Assembly (NCBI RefSeq): GCF_001639105.2
Contig: NZ_CP015285.1
Span: 2,968,001 to 3,032,000, forward strand
Direction of reading: 5' to 3'
Source of the DNA: Azospirillum humicireducens
GTDB lineage: Bacteria > Pseudomonadota > Alphaproteobacteria > Azospirillales > Azospirillaceae
Length of the DNA stretch: 64,000 nt
Below, in pieces: positions 62,193-64,000 of this stretch (position 1 is the stretch's first letter; each line of letters opens with the position of its first letter). Made by a program: the position numbers and the translations under genes. The notes beneath the pieces are model-generated. The model saw only the letters and a list, made by a program, of their open reading frames with translations, did no database searches and had not been told where the DNA came from.

Positions 62193-64000
62193 ATGAGCGA
62201 CGTCAAGGGCTATCAGGCCGCCGAAGACATCGGCAGCAATCCGACCGAAAACCCGACCATGGGCGACATCATCGCCGCGCGCTTCGGCCGCCGCGACATG
62301 CTGCGCGGCGTGCTGGCGGTTTCCGCCATTTCCGCCGTCGCCGGTCCCGCCGCTTTGGCGGCGCTGTCGAAGGAAGCGGCTGCCGAAGCCGCCAAACCGT
62401 CCTTCACCTTTTCGGAAGTCGCCTTCGGCGTCGATGAAACCCACCACGTCGCCCCCGGCTACAGCGCCGACGTGCTGATTCGCTGGGGCGACCCGGTGGT
62501 CCCCGGCGCCCCGGCCTTCGATCCGCTGAAGCAGTCGGCGGCGTCCCAGGCGCTGCAGTTCGGCTACAACAACGATTATCTCGGCTTCGCGCCGCTGCCG
62601 CGGGGGACCAAGACCCCCGATCACGGCTTGCTGTGCGTCAATCACGAGTACACCGACGAAGAAGTGATGTTCCCCGGTCTGGGCGGCGAACAGCAGGAAG
62701 CCAAATTCGCCAAGATGACCAAGGAACTGGTCGATATCGAAATCGCCGCTCACGGCGGCAGCGTGGTCGAGGTGAAGAAGGTCGGCGGCAAGTGGACCTA
62801 TGATCCCGCCTCCAAGTACAACCGCCGCATCACCGGCGAGACCGTGTGTGCCATCTCCGGCCCCGCCGCCGGCCATGATCTGATGAAGACCTCCTACGAC
62901 CCGACCGGGACCAAGGTCCGCGGCATGCTGAACAACTGCGCCGGCGGCATGTCGCCGTGGGGCACCTGGCTGACGACGGAAGAAAACTTCAACGGCTATT
63001 TCTGGTCGGATGAGGAAAAGCCCAAGGCCGACCGTTACGGCGTGCCCGGCAAGTGGTACAACTGGGGCGTCTATCACGACCGCTTCAACGTCGCCAAGGA
63101 ACCCAACGAAGCCAACCGCTTCGGCTGGATCGTCGAAATCGACCCCTACGACCCGACCTTCACCCCGATCAAGCGCACCGCGCTCGGCCGCTTCAAGCAT
63201 GAGGCCTGCTCCGTCGCCGTCAACAAGGACGGGCGGGTGGTCGCCTACATGGGCGACGACGAGCGCTTCGATTACGTCTACAAATTCGTCTCGGCCAAGA
63301 AGTACGTCGAAGGCGACCGCGCCCACAACATGACGCTGCTGGACGACGGCGTGCTGCACGTCGCCCGTTACAACGCCGACGGCTCGCTGGAATGGCTGCC
63401 GCTGGTGCATGGCCAGAATGGCCTGACCGCCGACGCCGGCTTCAAGGACCAGGGCGAAGTGCTGATCAAGGCGCGTCTTGCCGCCGACAAGCTGGGCGCC
63501 ACCAAGATGGACCGCCCGGAAGACGTCGAGGTCAACCCGAAGACCGGCGCCATCTACGTCATGCTGACCAACAACTCCCGCCGCAAGGCCGAACAGGTGG
63601 ACGCCGCCAACGACCGCGCCGGCAACCTGTGGGGTCAGGTGGTGGAAATGCTGCCGCCGGACGGCGACCACGCCGCCACCAAGTTCACCTGGAGCATTCT
63701 GCTCAAGGGCGGCGACCCCAAGGACGGCGCGGTGGGGGCGATGTTCAACCCCGCCACCTCCGACAATGGCTGGTTCTCCTGCCCCGACAACTGCGCCGTC
63801 GATCACCAGGGCCGGCTGTGGATCACCACCGACCAGGGTGAAGGCTGGTTCAAGGCGTCGGGCAAGGCCGATGGCGTTTACGCGGTGGAGACCGAAGGCG
63901 CATTGCGCGGCAAATCGATGATGTTCTTCCGCGTGCCGGTGGGGGCGGAAATGTGCGGGCCGGAGTTCGCGCCCGACGACAAGACCCTGTTCGTCGCGGT
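62193..64000 (+). CDS. phoX: PhoX-family alkaline phosphatase (3' end outside window)
   Basis: About 602 residues are visible. A twin-arginine signal (RRDMLRGVLAVSAISAVAG, residues ~33-52) is followed by a DUF839/PhoX six-bladed propeller-like domain. NHEYTDEEVMFPG, NNCAGGMSPWGTWLTTEENF, GRFKHEACSVAV and DRPEDVEVNPKTG are typical PhoX metal-site and core blocks; PhoX uses Ca2+ and Fe3+. It releases phosphate from organic esters in the periplasm. The start at 62193 has a GGGGGA ribosome site. The frame is open to base 64000, so the C-terminus is missing. Confidence 0.93.
   Translation, partial: MSDVKGYQAAEDIGSNPTENPTMGDIIAARFGRRDMLRGVLAVSAISAVAGPAALAALSKEAAAEAAKPSFTFSEVAFGVDETHHVAPGYSADVLIRWGDPVVPGAPAFDPLKQSAASQALQFGYNNDYLGFAPLPRGTKTPDHGLLCVNHEYTDEEVMFPGLGGEQQEAKFAKMTKELVDIEIAAHGGSVVEVKKVGGKWTYDPASKYNRRITGETVCAISGPAAGHDLMKTSYDPTGTKVRGMLNNCAGGMSPWGTWLTTEENFNGYFWSDEEKPKADRYGVPGKWYNWGVYHDRFNVAKEPNEANRFGWIVEIDPYDPTFTPIKRTALGRFKHEACSVAVNKDGRVVAYMGDDERFDYVYKFVSAKKYVEGDRAHNMTLLDDGVLHVARYNADGSLEWLPLVHGQNGLTADAGFKDQGEVLIKARLAADKLGATKMDRPEDVEVNPKTGAIYVMLTNNSRRKAEQVDAANDRAGNLWGQVVEMLPPDGDHAATKFTWSILLKGGDPKDGAVGAMFNPATSDNGWFSCPDNCAVDHQGRLWITTDQGEGWFKASGKADGVYAVETEGALRGKSMMFFRVPVGAEMCGPEFAPDDKTLFVA

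Overview
The window is about 64 kb of high-GC DNA with dense, short-spaced genes and frequent ATGA/GTGA/TGATG stop-start overlaps. The gene set points to an alphaproteobacterium of the Rhodospirillales, most like Azospirillum: DUF2336, DUF1178, a dnaB-alr pair, a twin-membrane protein next to a PduO-type adenosyltransferase, a STAS-fused MlaE permease and many chemoreceptors. The genus is an inference from gene content; no rRNA is present.

Layout. 1-6447 (minus): end of a PAS sensor protein, DUF2336, an unknown His-rich protein, and a four-gene Mce/Mla-type lipid ABC system (lipoprotein, MCE protein, ATPase, STAS-permease). 6668-10042: apt converging on a large RTX/Calx-beta protein with seven N-terminal repeats. 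10492-15291: DMT transporter, hydratase-like enzyme, M20 peptidase, a strange tRNA-like gene with an enlarged anticodon arm and a near-consensus promoter, and an AT-rich pentapeptide-repeat gene. 15307-20495 (minus): CHASE-PAS-GGDEF-EAL protein, a small helical protein and a globin-coupled, CZB-tailed chemoreceptor. 20716-26605: PRPP-synthetase-like enzyme, membrane protein, CorA, LysM protein, two c-type cytochromes. 26750-32313: LOG protein, dnaB-alr, an inverted-repeat element, a second MlaE-MlaF pair, short DUF1178 protein. 32327-40243: small envelope proteins, a Tat-exported GH1 enzyme, adenosyltransferase, etfB-etfA-hbd with promoter and terminators, GST. 40687-44073: two small unknowns, an allantoate-amidohydrolase-like enzyme and an M20 peptidase.

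44086-51746 (minus) is the most interesting part. It is a tightly coupled six-gene operon: carrier protein, acyl-CoA-dehydrogenase-like flavoprotein, amino acid:[carrier protein] ligase (a class II aminoacyl-tRNA-synthetase homologue), DUF1839, a family 2 glycoside hydrolase, and a fused double alpha/beta-hydrolase. It looks like a pathway that loads an amino acid on a phosphopantetheine arm and modifies it; the final product is unknown.

52325-64000: a large chemoreceptor, an FNR-like regulator, an ABC half-transporter whose ATP-binding motifs are all degraded, a GH1/GH4/MFS sugar group, and a Tat-exported PhoX phosphatase cut by the window end. Functions are assigned from motifs read by eye; no database search was run.
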